From contig NZ_CP145732.1 in the NCBI RefSeq assembly GCF_036884845.1, forward strand, positions 5,642,001 through 5,706,000: a stretch of DNA of 64,000 nt. Direction: 5' to 3'. Each line of letters starts with the position of its first letter. Position 1 is the first letter of the stretch. Shown here one piece after another: positions 35,025 to 44,778 of the stretch. The position numbers and the translations under genes were made by a program. The notes beneath the pieces were generated by a model. That model made no database searches and had not been told where the DNA came from. It saw only the letters and a program-made list of their open reading frames with translations. The DNA is from Pseudomonas sp. MAG733B. GTDB lineage: Bacteria; Pseudomonadota; Gammaproteobacteria; Pseudomonadales; Pseudomonadaceae.

Positions 35025-35540
35025 ATGACCAAACAAAACGCCTTTACCCGGGAAGACCTGCTGCGCTGCAGTCGCGGTGAGCTGTTCGGCCCAGGTAACG
35101 CGCAACTGCCCGCCCCGAACATGCTGATGGTTGATCGCATCACCCTGATCAGCGAAGAAGGTGGCAAGTACGGCAAAGGTGAATTGGTCGCCGAGCTGGA
35201 TATCAATCCGGACCTCTGGTTCTTCGCCTGCCACTTCGAAGGCGATCCGGTGATGCCGGGCTGCCTGGGCCTCGACGCCATGTGGCAACTGGTCGGATTC
35301 TTCCTCGGCTGGCAAGGCCTGCCGGGCCGCGGTCGCGCCCTGGGTTCGGGCGAAGTGAAATTCTTCGGCCAGGTCCTGCCGACCGCCAAGAAAGTCACCT
35401 ATAACATTCATATCAAGCGCGTCCTCAAGGGCAAGCTGAACCTGGCCATCGCCGACGGTTCGGTCACTGTCGACGGTCGCGAAATCTACACCGCCGAAGG
35501 CCTCCGGGTCGGCGTGTTCACCTCCACTGACAACTTCTAA
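35025..35540 (+). CDS. fabA: 3-hydroxydecanoyl-ACP dehydratase/isomerase
   Basis: The 171-residue enzyme has His70 and Asp84 of the active site in [20 protein letters not shown]. It dehydrates 3-hydroxydecanoyl-ACP and isomerises trans-2- to cis-3-decenoyl-ACP, the committed step of anaerobic unsaturated fatty acid synthesis. GAGG lies upstream in AGGAGCTCGC before the ATG. fabB follows 11 bp later in the same operon. The 247-bp upstream region holds a FabR/DesT-like palindrome. Confidence 0.97.
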   Translation: MTKQNAFTREDLLRCSRGELFGPGNAQLPAPNMLMVDRITLISEEGGKYGKGELVAELDINPDLWFFACHFEGDPVMPGCLGLDAMWQLVGFFLGWQGLPGRGRALGSGEVKFFGQVLPTAKKVTYNIHIKRVLKGKLNLAIADGSVTVDGREIYTAEGLRVGVFTSTDNF

Positions 35541-35551
35541 GGGTTATCCGC

Positions 35552-36772
35552 ATGCGCCGCGTCGTTATCACTGGTCTGGGCATTGTTTCGTGCCTGGGCA
35601 ATGACAAAGAGACCGTCTCCGCTAACCTGCGTGCAAGCCGCCCTGGCATCCGGTTCAACCCGGAATATGCCGAAATGGGTCTGCGTAGCCAGGTTTCCGG
35701 CTCCATCGACCTCAACCTTGAAGAGCTGATCGATCGCAAGATCTATCGCTTCGTCGGCCACGCGGCGGCTTACGCCTACCTGGCCATGAAAGACGCCATC
35801 ACCGACTCCGGCCTGACCGAAGAGCAGGTGTCCAACCCGCGTACCGGCCTGATCGCCGGTTCCGGTGGCGCATCGACCCTGAACCAGATGGAAGCGCTGG
35901 ACATCCTGCGCGAGAAAGGCGTCAAGCGCGTCGGCCCATACCGTGTAACGCGGACCATGAGCAGCACCGTTTCCGCTTGCCTGGCCACTCCGTTCAAGAT
36001 CAAGGGCCTGAACTACTCCATCGCTTCTGCCTGCGCCACCAGTGCTCACTGCATCGGTACCGCCATGGAACAGATCCAGATGGGCAAGCAGGACATCGTG
36101 TTCGCCGGCGGCGGTGAAGAAGAGCACTGGAGCCAGTCGTTCCTGTTCGACGCCATGGGCGCCCTGTCCAGCAAACGCAACGACACCCCGGAACAAGCCT
36201 CCCGTGCCTACGATGCGGACCGTGACGGTTTCGTCATCGCCGGCGGTGGCGGCATGGTCGTGGTAGAAGAGCTGGAACACGCTCTGGCCCGCGGCGCGAA
36301 GATCTACGCGGAAATCGTTGGCTACGGCGCGACTTCCGACGGCTACGACATGGTTGCCCCGAGCGGCGAAGGCGCGATCCGCTGCATGCAGCAGGCGCTG
36401 TCCACCGTCGACACCCCGATCGACTACCTGAACACCCACGGCACTTCGACTCCGGTCGGCGACGTCGCGGAAATGAAAGGTGTGCGTGAAGTGTTCGGTG
36501 ACAAGGCTCCAGCCATCAGCTCCACCAAGAGCCTGTCGGGTCACTCCCTGGGCGCCGCCGGCGTTCACGAAGCGATCTACTGCATGCTGATGATGGAAGG
36601 CAACTTCATTGCCGGCTCCGCCAACATCGACGAACTGGACCCTGCAGTAGCCGATCTGCCGGTGCTGACCAAGACCCGCGAAAACGCCACCATCAACACT
36701 GTGATGAGCAACAGCTTCGGTTTCGGCGGCACCAACGCCACGCTGGTGCTGAAGCGCTGGGAAGGCAAGTAA
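35552..36772 (+). CDS. fabB: beta-ketoacyl-ACP synthase I
   Basis: The 406-residue thiolase-fold enzyme has nucleophile Cys161 in [12 protein letters not shown] and the two catalytic His in [11 protein letters not shown] and [12 protein letters not shown]. It elongates cis-3-decenoyl-ACP made by FabA and is needed for unsaturated fatty acids. It is co-transcribed with fabA (11-bp gap). A strong intrinsic terminator follows within 30 bp of the stop. Confidence 0.97.
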   Translation: MRRVVITGLGIVSCLGNDKETVSANLRASRPGIRFNPEYAEMGLRSQVSGSIDLNLEELIDRKIYRFVGHAAAYAYLAMKDAITDSGLTEEQVSNPRTGLIAGSGGASTLNQMEALDILREKGVKRVGPYRVTRTMSSTVSACLATPFKIKGLNYSIASACATSAHCIGTAMEQIQMGKQDIVFAGGGEEEHWSQSFLFDAMGALSSKRNDTPEQASRAYDADRDGFVIAGGGGMVVVEELEHALARGAKIYAEIVGYGATSDGYDMVAPSGEGAIRCMQQALSTVDTPIDYLNTHGTSTPVGDVAEMKGVREVFGDKAPAISSTKSLSGHSLGAAGVHEAIYCMLMMEGNFIAGSANIDELDPAVADLPVLTKTRENATINTVMSNSFGFGGTNATLVLKRWEGK

Positions 36773-36798
36773 TTCCCCGCCGCTGAGCCGCACATGAA

Positions 36799-36829
36799 AA
36801 CGCCCCGACTGGTTCGGGGCGTTTTTTTT
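36799..36829 (+). terminator. fabAB rho-independent terminator
   Basis: CGCCCCGA (36801-36808), CTGGT, TCGGGGCG (36814-36821), then eight T. This is a classic intrinsic terminator with A residues on the left, so it might also act leftward. Confidence 0.95.
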
Positions 36830-36865
36830 GCCTTTAGAAAAAACCTCAAGACATATACAAATCCC

Positions 36866-36939
36866 GTAGGAGCTGCCGAAGGCTGCGATCTTTTGACTTC
36901 AAGGCAGATCAAAAAATCGCAGCCTTCGGCAGCTCCTAC
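36866..36939. repeat. REP pair, GCCGAAGGCTGCGATC family
   Basis: The arms 36866-36894 and 36911-36939 are inverted repeats with one or two mismatches at the inner end. Between the fabB terminator and the 62-aa gene (36830-37148) nothing else is recognisable apart from this repeat and an AT-rich leader. Confidence 0.9.
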
Positions 36940-37148
36940 AGGGGCATTTGCCGTTTCTGAACATGAAGCATTTGTCATGAAACTCAAGGCCCTGCGATTG
37001 AATGTCGCGTATTTCAAGGCCTGCGGGATTTTCTCCGATTCTGCAACAGTCCCTTTCCAAACTCAGTCGTTTACTTAGCAAGCTACCAAACCCTATAACA
37101 GAGTCCTGCACACGCCTTGCTGCAGATAACAGAGATTGGAGCTAGCAG

Positions 37149-37337
37149 ATGACTGTAAAAGTGACTGAACGCGACGATTCACATAAATCCCACGAAGGCG
37201 TAGCCGCCGGTATCCGCATCTGGGATGTGCATCAACAAGGTTTGCTGGTCGGGATGTTCCACAACGAGATCGACGCCCACAACTACAAGGCTGAACTGGA
37301 AACGCTGGAGCATAAACGCGAACTGGCGACCGGTTGA
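37149..37337 (+). CDS. small conserved hypothetical protein, 62 aa
   Basis: The protein reads MTVKVTERDDSHKSHEG, then a compact beta-hairpin-like core (VAAGIRIWDVHQQGLLVGMF) and a C-terminal amphipathic helix (DAHNYKAELETLEHKRELAT). GGAG lies 8 nt before the ATG. It has good codon usage and I recall similar short proteins in other Pseudomonas, but no function. It is alone, convergent with the nitrilase-like gene 60 bp away. Confidence 0.65.
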   Translation: MTVKVTERDDSHKSHEGVAAGIRIWDVHQQGLLVGMFHNEIDAHNYKAELETLEHKRELATG

Positions 37338-37396
37338 AAAACGCTTTTATCACGATGCAGCCTGCCCCTTCCCTCCCGGGCAGGCTGCAATCTCTT

Positions 37397-38344
37397 TCAG
37401 ACAACCTCGAGCAACGTCAAATACAGATCGCCCTCGATCGACACCGACGGGACTCGATCAACAATCCGACCCGCTTCAAGCCTGACCACTTCGACTTCGC
37501 CATCGCCCATTCCGTCATTGCGAATCGAAAACTGCAGCGATGACGGGTGACGCTTGGCGTAATCGAAATCCATACCGCAGGCGATCAGGAAATCGATTTT
37601 TGCCTCGGTGAGCTCAACCTGGCTGTCGCGCTCGCCCTCCTCCAAGTTGTAGTAATCCAGGCACAGATTGATACCGAAGGGGCAGCCATTGACGAGGCTA
37701 TTGATAAACTTACCGTCATATCCATCAACGTAACTATGCTCGGCCCGCACGCTACTGAGTTTCTTCACCCTGACGACGATTTCTTCGGAAAGCCTGAATA
37801 GCCAAAAGTCCCCATCCATACTCAAGTGTTTGCCAAAGTCGATACCTGATACATGGCGTTTCGGCCACATCGACATCAATGGCCTGTCAACTTCATATTC
37901 TTTATTGGAAATGGCCAGCAGGTAATTAATAACATCGTAATAACTCGATTCACCTTCTCCAACTTTGATGAGCGTCGCACAACTCCCCGCCAGCAATACA
38001 ATCTTGCCGTACCGTTCAATTGGAAGTTCTGTCATCAATGAAGCTACACCTTCGGGCACCTTCTCCAGATAGGCAGAGTTCAGTTCATGGAGCTCCGCTT
38101 CGCTGCGGACCTCATGCCAGGGGATGTTCCAGAAGAACTCAGGCAGTGTGAAGAAAAGGCAGGCGGCCCCGTCATGGTCCTCTCGGGCAGCCTTCGCGGC
38201 CATTTTCATCTTCCAGAGCACATGGTCAACCCGTGCATCCAACTCACTCGCCAGGTACTCGCTGATGGTTTGATAGGAGGACCGTTGCTTTGAAAACTGC
38301 GATTTGAAAGTGGGCTGACGTAACGAAGCGATACTTACAAGCAT
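37397..38344 (-). CDS. orphan nitrilase-like (carbon-nitrogen hydrolase) protein
   Basis: This 315-residue protein is not one I recognise by name, but it shows a plausible nitrilase-superfamily Glu-Lys-Cys triad. Glu69 is in ACLFFTLPEFFW, Lys162 in MSMWPKRHVSG and Cys228 in FGINLCLDYYNLEEG, followed by a helix and the strand KIDFLIACGMDF where amidases have their sixth strand. Spacing between Glu and Cys is longer than in standard amidases, so it is a divergent member. Its base composition is lower in GC than the flanking genes. AAGGA precedes the ATG by 8 nt. It has no operon partner. Amide or nitrile hydrolysis is inferred only; a catalytically altered fold is possible. Confidence 0.55.
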   Translation of the reverse strand: MLVSIASLRQPTFKSQFSKQRSSYQTISEYLASELDARVDHVLWKMKMAAKAAREDHDGAACLFFTLPEFFWNIPWHEVRSEAELHELNSAYLEKVPEGVASLMTELPIERYGKIVLLAGSCATLIKVGEGESSYYDVINYLLAISNKEYEVDRPLMSMWPKRHVSGIDFGKHLSMDGDFWLFRLSEEIVVRVKKLSSVRAEHSYVDGYDGKFINSLVNGCPFGINLCLDYYNLEEGERDSQVELTEAKIDFLIACGMDFDYAKRHPSSLQFSIRNDGMGDGEVEVVRLEAGRIVDRVPSVSIEGDLYLTLLEVV

Positions 38345-38423
38345 TGTTTTAATCCTTATTGATTGAAGTTCATTCCATTTGTTTTCTCCAGATCATTAAA
38401 ACTATATTTTTTTGATAAAAGAA

Positions 38424-38459
38424 AACCCGAAAGATCGTATCGATACAACCTTTCGGGTT
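38424..38459 (-). terminator. terminator of the DUF2058 gene
   Basis: AACCCGAAAG (38424-38433) pairs with CTTTCGGGTT (38450-38459). Leftward, the stem is followed by TTTCTTTTATC, so it ends transcription coming from 39063; the region between it and 38345 is AT-rich and probably holds the nitrilase-like gene promoter. Confidence 0.8.
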
Positions 38460-38520
38460 CAATGTGCAAAAACTCGTGAAGTGCTAGCAAACATGTAAGC
38501 CCGCTAGAACAACGATTTGA

Positions 38521-39063
38521 TTACCACATCAGATCATCAGGAATCTGATAGGCCGCGTACGGATCTTCCTCAACGCTGACTTCTTCAGTCTTGACGTTCA
38601 TCTGCACGATGCGCTGCGGATCGCGCTCCTGGATCTTCAGCGCCGCTTCACGCGGGATCACTTCGTAACCACCAACGTGATGGACGATGGCCAGCGAGCC
38701 GTTGCTGAGCTTGTTGCGCATCAGCGCGTTGACCGAGAGGCGCTTGACCTTCTTGTCGTCGACGAAGTTGTAGTAATCCTCGGTCGTCAACTTCGGCAGG
38801 CGCGTGGCTTCGATCAATTGCTTGATCTGCGCAACACGGGCCTTGGCCTCGGCTTTTTCCTTCTGCTGACGATTGAGCTCCTGATCGCGCTTGACCTTCT
38901 CGGCCATGGCTTCCTGAGCCGCGCGCTGCTGGGAATCATCGAGTTCGACCTGGCCTTTGTGGGCCAGACGCTGTTGCTTCTGCTTGTCTTTGCTGACCTG
39001 TTTGGCCTGCTTCTGGTTGACCAGCCCTGCTTTGAGCAACTGGTCGCGAAGGGAAATGCTCAT
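38521..39063 (-). CDS. DUF2058 protein, YaiL-like
   Basis: The 180-residue protein begins MSISLRDQLLKAGLVNQKQAKQV and continues as a long charged coiled coil (QQRAAQEAMAEKVKRDQELNRQQ...AEAKARVAQI). It ends in a compact domain LTTEDYYNFVDDKKVKRLSVN and SLAIVHHVGGYEVIPREAALK. This is the DUF2058/YaiL architecture, seen as a nucleoprotein/polynucleotide-associated enzyme in annotation, with no proven activity. It lies 28 bp after mazG and is probably in its operon; a terminator follows 60 bp after its stop. Confidence 0.88.
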   Translation of the reverse strand: MSISLRDQLLKAGLVNQKQAKQVSKDKQKQQRLAHKGQVELDDSQQRAAQEAMAEKVKRDQELNRQQKEKAEAKARVAQIKQLIEATRLPKLTTEDYYNFVDDKKVKRLSVNALMRNKLSNGSLAIVHHVGGYEVIPREAALKIQERDPQRIVQMNVKTEEVSVEEDPYAAYQIPDDLMW

Positions 39064-39091
39064 GGTGCTTATTACTCACTTAGGCAACTGC

Positions 39092-39925
39092 TCAACCGCA
39101 GCTGGGCAAATTCTTTTCCTGACGTTTGGCTTCGCCCCATAAGGCGTCCAACTCTTCGAGGGTGCAATCTTCCATGGGACGGTGGGTGTCGCGCAATGCC
39201 TGTTCGATAAAACGGAAGCGTCGTTCGAACTTTCTGTTGGCGCCACGCAGCGCGGTTTCCGGATCAACCTTGAGGTGTCGCGCCAGATTGACCACGGAAA
39301 ACAGCAGGTCGCCGATCTCCTCGGCTACGGCCGCCGGATCGTTTTCCGACATGGCTTCGAGCACTTCATCAAGCTCTTCACGGACTTTATCGAGCACCGG
39401 CAAGGCGTCCGGCCAGTCGAAACCGACCTGACCTGCACGCTTCTGCAATTTCGCCGAACGTGACAATGCCGGCAATGCAGCGGGCACGTCATCGAGCAAC
39501 GACAACTGCTCCGGTGCCGCGGATTTCTCTGCGCGCTCTTCAGCCTTGATCTCTTCCCAGCGTTGCTTGACCTGGTCTTCATTCAGGCGCGGCACGTCCA
39601 GCGGCGCGTACAAGTCGCCGGTAGGGAACACGTGAGGATGACGACGGATCAGCTTGCGAGTGATGCTATCGACCACGCCGGCAAACTCGAAGCGCCCTTC
39701 TTCCCGGGCCAGCTGACTGTAATAAACCACCTGAAACAGCAAATCGCCCAACTCACCCTGCAAGTGATCGAAGTCCCCGCGCTCGATGGCATCGGCGACT
39801 TCGTAAGCTTCTTCAAGGGTGTGCGGGACGATGGTGGCGTAGGTTTGCTTGATGTCCCATGGGCAACCGAACTGCGGATCGCGCAGGCGGTTCATGAGGT
39901 GAAGCAGGTCTTCGAGTGAATACAT
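39092..39925 (-). CDS. mazG: nucleoside triphosphate pyrophosphohydrolase
   Basis: The 277-residue enzyme has two MazG domains. The N-terminal one has FGCPWDIKQTYATIVPHTLEEAYEVADAIERGD and ELGDLLFQVVYYSQLAREEG. The C-terminal one has KVREELDEVLEAMSENDPAAVAEEIGDLLFSVVNLARHL; both carry the EExxE...ExxD metal motifs. It hydrolyses NTPs to NMP and pyrophosphate and is linked to ppGpp levels in E. coli. It lies downstream of relA in the same direction, across a REP pair, the classic relA-mazG order, but no mazEF toxin genes are present. Confidence 0.95.
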   Translation of the reverse strand: MYSLEDLLHLMNRLRDPQFGCPWDIKQTYATIVPHTLEEAYEVADAIERGDFDHLQGELGDLLFQVVYYSQLAREEGRFEFAGVVDSITRKLIRRHPHVFPTGDLYAPLDVPRLNEDQVKQRWEEIKAEERAEKSAAPEQLSLLDDVPAALPALSRSAKLQKRAGQVGFDWPDALPVLDKVREELDEVLEAMSENDPAAVAEEIGDLLFSVVNLARHLKVDPETALRGANRKFERRFRFIEQALRDTHRPMEDCTLEELDALWGEAKRQEKNLPSCG

Positions 39926-39946
39926 TTATCTAACTCTGCAAGAACC

Positions 39947-40033
39947 TGTGGGAGCTGGCCTGCCAGCGATGGCATCACCTCGATTCCACTGAAGGACCGA
40001 GTTGTCTGCATCGCTGGCAGGCCAGCTCCCACA
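39947..40033. repeat. REP pair, GGCCTGCCAGCGATG family
   Basis: The perfect 25-nt arms 39947-39971 and 40009-40033 are separated by a 37-nt spacer, between relA and mazG. Confidence 0.92.
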
Positions 40034-40050
40034 TTGGATCGAGGTCACCA

Positions 40051-42294
40051 TCAAGGCGTGCGGTTACGCCGCGTTTCGATGATGTTCGGCAACTGCGAAA
40101 TCCGCCCGAGCAACCGTCCCAACGCGTCCAGCCCCGGAATCTCGATGGTCAGGGACATCAGCGCGGTGTTGTCCTCCTTGTTCGAGCGGGTATTGACCGC
40201 CAGCACGTTGATGCGCTCGTTGAGCAGCACTTGCGAGACATCACGCAGCAGACCGGAACGGTCGTAGGCGCGAATGACGATGTCCACCGGATAGGTAAGC
40301 ACCGGCACCGGCCCCCAACTGACCTGGATGATCCGCTCCGGCTCGCGCCCGCCCAGTTGCAGCACCGAGGCGCAGTCCTGGCGGTGAATGCTCACGCCGC
40401 GGCCCTGGGTGATGTAACCGACGATTGCATCTCCCGGCAACGGCTGGCAACAGCCGGCCATCTGGGTCATCAGGTTGCCCACGCCCTGGATCTGGATGTC
40501 GCCACGCTTACCCGGTTTGTAGCCGGTGGCTTTGCGTGGAATCAGCTCAAGTTGCTCGTTGCCCCGCTCCGGCTCGACCAGTTGCTGCGCCAGGTTGACC
40601 AGTTGCGCCAGGCGCAAATCGCCGGCACCGAGGGCGGCGAACAGGTCTTCGGCGGTTTTCATGTTGGCCTTGTCAGCCAGCTTGTCGAAATCCACCGCCG
40701 GCAAACCGAGGCGATTGAGCTCGCGCTCAAGCAGCGTTTTACCGGCCGCGACGTTCTGGTCACGGGCCTGCAACTTGAACCAGTGAACGATCTTCGCCCG
40801 CGCCCGCGAGGTGGTGACGTAACCCAGGTTCGGGTTCAGCCAGTCGCGGCTCGGGGTGCCGTGCTTGCTGGTGATGATCTCGACCTGCTCACCGGTTTGC
40901 AGGCTGTAGTTGAGCGGAACGATGCGCCCATTGATCTTGGCGCCGCGGCAGTTGTGACCGATTTCGGTGTGCACGCGATAAGCGAAGTCCAGCGGCGTCG
41001 CGCCCTTCGGCAGGTCGATGGCGTGACCGTCCGGGGTGAAGATGTAGACGCGATCAGGTTCGATATCGACCCGCAGCTGTTCCGCCAGACCACCGATATC
41101 ACCCAGCTCTTCGTGCCACTCGAGCACCTGACGCAGCCAGGAGATTTTCTCTTCATAGTGATTGGAGCCGGATTTGACGTCGGTGCCTTTGTACTTCCAG
41201 TGTGCGCAAACCCCAAGCTCTGCCTCTTCGTGCATGGCGTGGGTGCGGATCTGCACTTCCAGCACCTTGCCCTCGGGCCCGATTACCGCCGTGTGCAGCG
41301 AGCGGTAGCCGTTCTCTTTCGGGTTGGCGATGTAGTCGTCGAACTCTTTCGGAATGTGCCGCCACAGGGTGTGGACGATGCCGAGCGCGGTGTAGCAATC
41401 GCGCATTTCCGGCACCAGCACGCGAACGGCGCGCACGTCGTAGATCTGGCTGAATTCCAGACCCTTGCGCTGCATTTTGCGCCAGATAGAATAGATGTGT
41501 TTGGCCCGGCCGCTGATGTCGGCATCGACGCCGGTGGCCTGCAATTCGTTTTTCAGCTGGCTCATCACGTCGCTGATGAAACGCTCGCGATCCAGTCGCC
41601 GCTCATGGAGCAACTTGGCGATCTGCTTGTACTGATCGGGCTCAAGGTAACGGAAGGACAAGTCCTCCAGTTCCCACTTGATATGACCGATACCCAGGCG
41701 ATGGGCAAGCGGTGCGTAGATGTCGAAGACTTCACGGGCGACGCGGTTGCGCTTTTCGTCGTCGGCGGTTTTTACCGCACGGATCGCGCAGGTGCGCTCG
41801 GCCAGTTTGATCAGGGCGACGCGAACGTCGTCGACCATGGCCACCAGCATCTTGCGCAGGTTTTCAACCTGGCCCTGAGTGCCGAGCACCAGGGATTTAC
41901 GCGGGCTCAAGCTGTCGCTGATCGCCGCCATGCGCTGCACGCCGTCGATTAGCTTGGCCACTACAGGACCGAAGCGCTGGCTGATCGCCGGAAGCTGGAT
42001 CTGGCCTTCGCGCACGCCACGGTACAGGACCGCGGCGACCAGCGAATCCTGATCGAGTTTGAGGTCGGCGAGAATCTCGGCGATCTCAAGGCCGGTGCGG
42101 AAACTCGAGTTTCCTTCCGACCACAGATTCTTGGCCGCATTGGCCTGTTGCTCAGACTCGCGAGCGAACTCGCAAGCCTCTTTCAAGGCTTCGCGATCCA
42201 GTGCCAGATCGACACTGACCGCATGATCGAGCCAAGCCTCGAGATTGATACTGCCGTCGGTGTTGATCGGCTGGTGTGCTCTCACCTGTACCAT
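40051..42294 (-). CDS. relA: GTP pyrophosphokinase
   Basis: The 747-residue protein has the RelA order. An inactive HD-like region (for example FDIYAPLAHRLGIGHIKWELEDLSF) is followed by the synthetase domain (DVRAVRVLVPEMRDCYTALG, YIANPKENGYRSLHTAVIGPEG), a TGS domain (VYIFTPDGHAIDLPKGATPLDFAY), a zinc-finger/helical part and a C-terminal ACT domain (VLTYPVDIVIRAYDRSGLLRDVSQVL). The lack of the HDxxED hydrolase motif marks it as RelA rather than SpoT. On amino-acid starvation it makes (p)ppGpp on ribosomes carrying uncharged tRNA. It is downstream of rlmD and cysM. Confidence 0.96.
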   Translation of the reverse strand: MVQVRAHQPINTDGSINLEAWLDHAVSVDLALDREALKEACEFARESEQQANAAKNLWSEGNSSFRTGLEIAEILADLKLDQDSLVAAVLYRGVREGQIQLPAISQRFGPVVAKLIDGVQRMAAISDSLSPRKSLVLGTQGQVENLRKMLVAMVDDVRVALIKLAERTCAIRAVKTADDEKRNRVAREVFDIYAPLAHRLGIGHIKWELEDLSFRYLEPDQYKQIAKLLHERRLDRERFISDVMSQLKNELQATGVDADISGRAKHIYSIWRKMQRKGLEFSQIYDVRAVRVLVPEMRDCYTALGIVHTLWRHIPKEFDDYIANPKENGYRSLHTAVIGPEGKVLEVQIRTHAMHEEAELGVCAHWKYKGTDVKSGSNHYEEKISWLRQVLEWHEELGDIGGLAEQLRVDIEPDRVYIFTPDGHAIDLPKGATPLDFAYRVHTEIGHNCRGAKINGRIVPLNYSLQTGEQVEIITSKHGTPSRDWLNPNLGYVTTSRARAKIVHWFKLQARDQNVAAGKTLLERELNRLGLPAVDFDKLADKANMKTAEDLFAALGAGDLRLAQLVNLAQQLVEPERGNEQLELIPRKATGYKPGKRGDIQIQGVGNLMTQMAGCCQPLPGDAIVGYITQGRGVSIHRQDCASVLQLGGREPERIIQVSWGPVPVLTYPVDIVIRAYDRSGLLRDVSQVLLNERINVLAVNTRSNKEDNTALMSLTIEIPGLDALGRLLGRISQLPNIIETRRNRTP

Positions 42295-42415
42295 CTTGCT
42301 TACCTTCCCTACGACGCAGATTCAATGCGTCAAATCGCTGACCTTCGTTGCCGGTGCGCCCACGTCGGGCTGATGCGCGGCTGCACGGGCGGGCCAGTCG
42401 GACCAGACGAGCATC

Positions 42416-43768
42416 CTAGCTCGCTTCAAATAACGCCATGGCCTCGACATGTGCCGTCTGAGGAAACATATCGAGAATCCCGGCACGTTTTAACCGGTAG
42501 CCCTGCTTGATCAATTCGACCGTGTCGCGCGCCAGAGTTGCAGGGTTGCACGACACATACACCAACCGTTCGGCACCCAAGGTCTTGAGCTTGCGCACGA
42601 CCTCGAAAGCACCGTCACGCGGTGGGTCCAAGAGTACCGCACAAAAGCCTTCGCGCGCCCATTCGGCGTCGGTCAAAGGCTGGGATAAATCGGCCTGAAA
42701 AAACTTCGCGTTATGCAGATTATTGCTAGCGGCATTCGCGGCTGCCCGCTCGACCATCACCTGCACACCTTCCACCGCCACCACTTCGCGAACGGTCTGG
42801 GCCAGCGGCAAGGCAAAGTTGCCCAAGCCACAGAACAGATCGAGCACGCGCTCATCCGCGGTCGGTTTCAACCAGTCCAGCGCCTGGGCAACCATTGCTT
42901 CGTTGACCGCGGCGTTGACCTGCACGAAATCTCCGGGCCGGTAAGCCAGTTCCAGATTCCACTGTTCCAGACGATAGCCCAACGACTGATCGGCCTCGAC
43001 TGGTTGTGGTTCGCCCTCGCCATGCAGCCACAACTGGGCTTCATGGAACGCGCAAAAATCCTTGAGGATCGTCAGATCGGCGTCAGACAACGGCGCCATG
43101 TGACGCAGCAAAACTGCCAGCGATGAACCACTGAACAATTCCACATGCCCGAGCGCCTGAGGCTTGCTCAAGCGACGGAGCATCTCCGGCAAACGGGTCA
43201 TGATTGGTTGCAAGGGCTGTACCAGCACCGGACATTCATTGATACCGACAATGTCCTGGCTGCCGGCGGCGCGGAAACCGACTTCGAGTTTCTTTGCCTT
43301 CATGTCCCAGCGCACGGCGACACGGGCGCGGCGGCGGTAGCCGAATTCCGGACCGCTCAAAGGCGCCGCCCATTCTTCAGGCTCGACACCGGCGACCTTG
43401 GACAATTGCTCGGCGAGCATGCGCTGTTTCAGGGCGAGCTGTTCGTTATGAGGCAGATGCTGCACGCTGCAACCGCCGCAACGGCCGGCATGGGCGCACG
43501 GCGCCGGACGACGCAATTCGCTGGCCTTGAATACCCGTTCGGTGCGCGCCTCGACCACTTTGCCGTGTGCGCCAAGCACACGCGCCTCGATCTCTTCACC
43601 GGCCAAAGCGCCGATGACGAACCAGGTGCGGCCTTCGAAAAACGCGATACCGCGACCGTCATTGGCCAGGCGCTCGATGGTCAGGCGCTGCTTTTTGCCG
43701 GTCGGAATTTGTGGGGCCTTGCTGCCGCCGGTGGGCTGGAAGCGCAGGCCTCTCTCATGCTTGGCCAT
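42416..43768 (-). CDS. rlmD: 23S rRNA (uracil-1939-C5) methyltransferase
   Basis: The 450-residue enzyme has an N-terminal TRAM domain ([27 protein letters not shown]), a 4Fe-4S cysteine cluster ([18 protein letters not shown]) and a SAM-dependent domain with [16 protein letters not shown]. The catalytic Cys is in [12 protein letters not shown]. It methylates U1939 of 23S rRNA. Its ATG shares one base with the TGA of cysM (TGATG), so translation is coupled. It leads to relA after a 121-bp gap. Confidence 0.95.
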   Translation of the reverse strand: MAKHERGLRFQPTGGSKAPQIPTGKKQRLTIERLANDGRGIAFFEGRTWFVIGALAGEEIEARVLGAHGKVVEARTERVFKASELRRPAPCAHAGRCGGCSVQHLPHNEQLALKQRMLAEQLSKVAGVEPEEWAAPLSGPEFGYRRRARVAVRWDMKAKKLEVGFRAAGSQDIVGINECPVLVQPLQPIMTRLPEMLRRLSKPQALGHVELFSGSSLAVLLRHMAPLSDADLTILKDFCAFHEAQLWLHGEGEPQPVEADQSLGYRLEQWNLELAYRPGDFVQVNAAVNEAMVAQALDWLKPTADERVLDLFCGLGNFALPLAQTVREVVAVEGVQVMVERAAANAASNNLHNAKFFQADLSQPLTDAEWAREGFCAVLLDPPRDGAFEVVRKLKTLGAERLVYVSCNPATLARDTVELIKQGYRLKRAGILDMFPQTAHVEAMALFEAS

Positions 43769-44670
43769 CAGTTGGGCGCGTCGAAAATGCCGGTCGACAG
43801 GTAACGGTCGCCACGGTCGCAGATGATCGCGACGATCACCGCGTTTTCAACTTCTTTGGACAGGCGCAGCATTGCCGCCACGGCACCGCCCGAGGACACG
43901 CCGCAGAAGATGCCTTCTTCGCGGGCCAGTCGACGGGTCACGTCTTCGGCTTCGCTTTGCGCCATGTCGACGATCCGGTCCACGCGATCGGCCTGGTAAA
44001 TCTTCGGCAGATATTCCTGGGGCCAGCGACGGATACCCGGGATCGCCGAACCTTCCATCGGTTGCAGACCGATGATCTCGACGTTTTCGTTCTGCTCTTT
44101 CAAGTAGCGCGAAACGCCCATGATGGTACCGGTGGTGCCCATCGAGCTGACGAAATGGGTGATAGAACCTTCGGTCTGGCGCCAGATTTCCGGGCCGGTG
44201 GTGGTGTAGTGCGCTTCCGGGTTGTCGCCGTTGGCGAACTGATCCAGCACCTTGCCACGGCCTTCGGCTTCCATCTTCTGCGCGAGGTCGCGGGCGCCTT
44301 CCATGCCTTGCTCCTGGCTGACCAGAATCAGCTCGGCGCCATAAGCGGTCATGGCGGCCTTGCGCTCTGCGCTGGAGTTATCCGGCATGATGAGGATCAT
44401 CCTGTAACCCTTGATCGCGGCGGCCATGGCCAACGCGATGCCGGTATTACCCGAGGTCGCTTCGATCAGCGTATCGCCGGCGTGGATCTGCCCGCGCAAC
44501 TCGGCGCGGGTGATCATCGACAGCGCCGGACGGTCCTTGACCGAACCCGCCGGGTTGTTCCCTTCGAGCTTGAGCAAAAGGGTATTGCTGGTGGCGCCGG
44601 GCAGGCGCTGCAAACGAACCAGCGGAGTGTTGCCGACGCAATCGGCGATGGTTGGGTACTGCAAGGTCAT
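43768..44670 (-). CDS. cysM: cysteine synthase B (O-acetylserine sulfhydrylase)
   Basis: The 300-residue PLP enzyme has Lys45 in [15 protein letters not shown] (Schiff base), the substrate loop [20 protein letters not shown], the phosphate loop [16 protein letters not shown] and [14 protein letters not shown]. It makes cysteine from O-acetylserine and sulfide, or thiosulfate. The start at 44670 ([10 protein letters not shown]) is the family start; the frame runs on to 44736 without conserved residues. It is first in the cysM-rlmD(-relA) transcript. Confidence 0.95.
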   Translation of the reverse strand: MTLQYPTIADCVGNTPLVRLQRLPGATSNTLLLKLEGNNPAGSVKDRPALSMITRAELRGQIHAGDTLIEATSGNTGIALAMAAAIKGYRMILIMPDNSSAERKAAMTAYGAELILVSQEQGMEGARDLAQKMEAEGRGKVLDQFANGDNPEAHYTTTGPEIWRQTEGSITHFVSSMGTTGTIMGVSRYLKEQNENVEIIGLQPMEGSAIPGIRRWPQEYLPKIYQADRVDRIVDMAQSEAEDVTRRLAREEGIFCGVSSGGAVAAMLRLSKEVENAVIVAIICDRGDRYLSTGIFDAPN

Positions 44671-44778
44671 GGCGTATTCGCAATCCAGACTGCGGGGGCG
44701 CCTATCATACCGGCAAACCTCGGAAGGCCATATCACGCAAAGTGTGGTGCTTATGGCTTATGGGAATAAGGCGCTGGA

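Noticed and set aside
39092..39925. MazG as part of a toxin-antitoxin set
   Set aside because: No mazE or mazF homologue is adjacent; it is the housekeeping pyrophosphohydrolase next to relA.
40231..41952. 573-codon rightward frame opposite relA
   Set aside because: Shadow of relA in high-GC DNA, with no family features.
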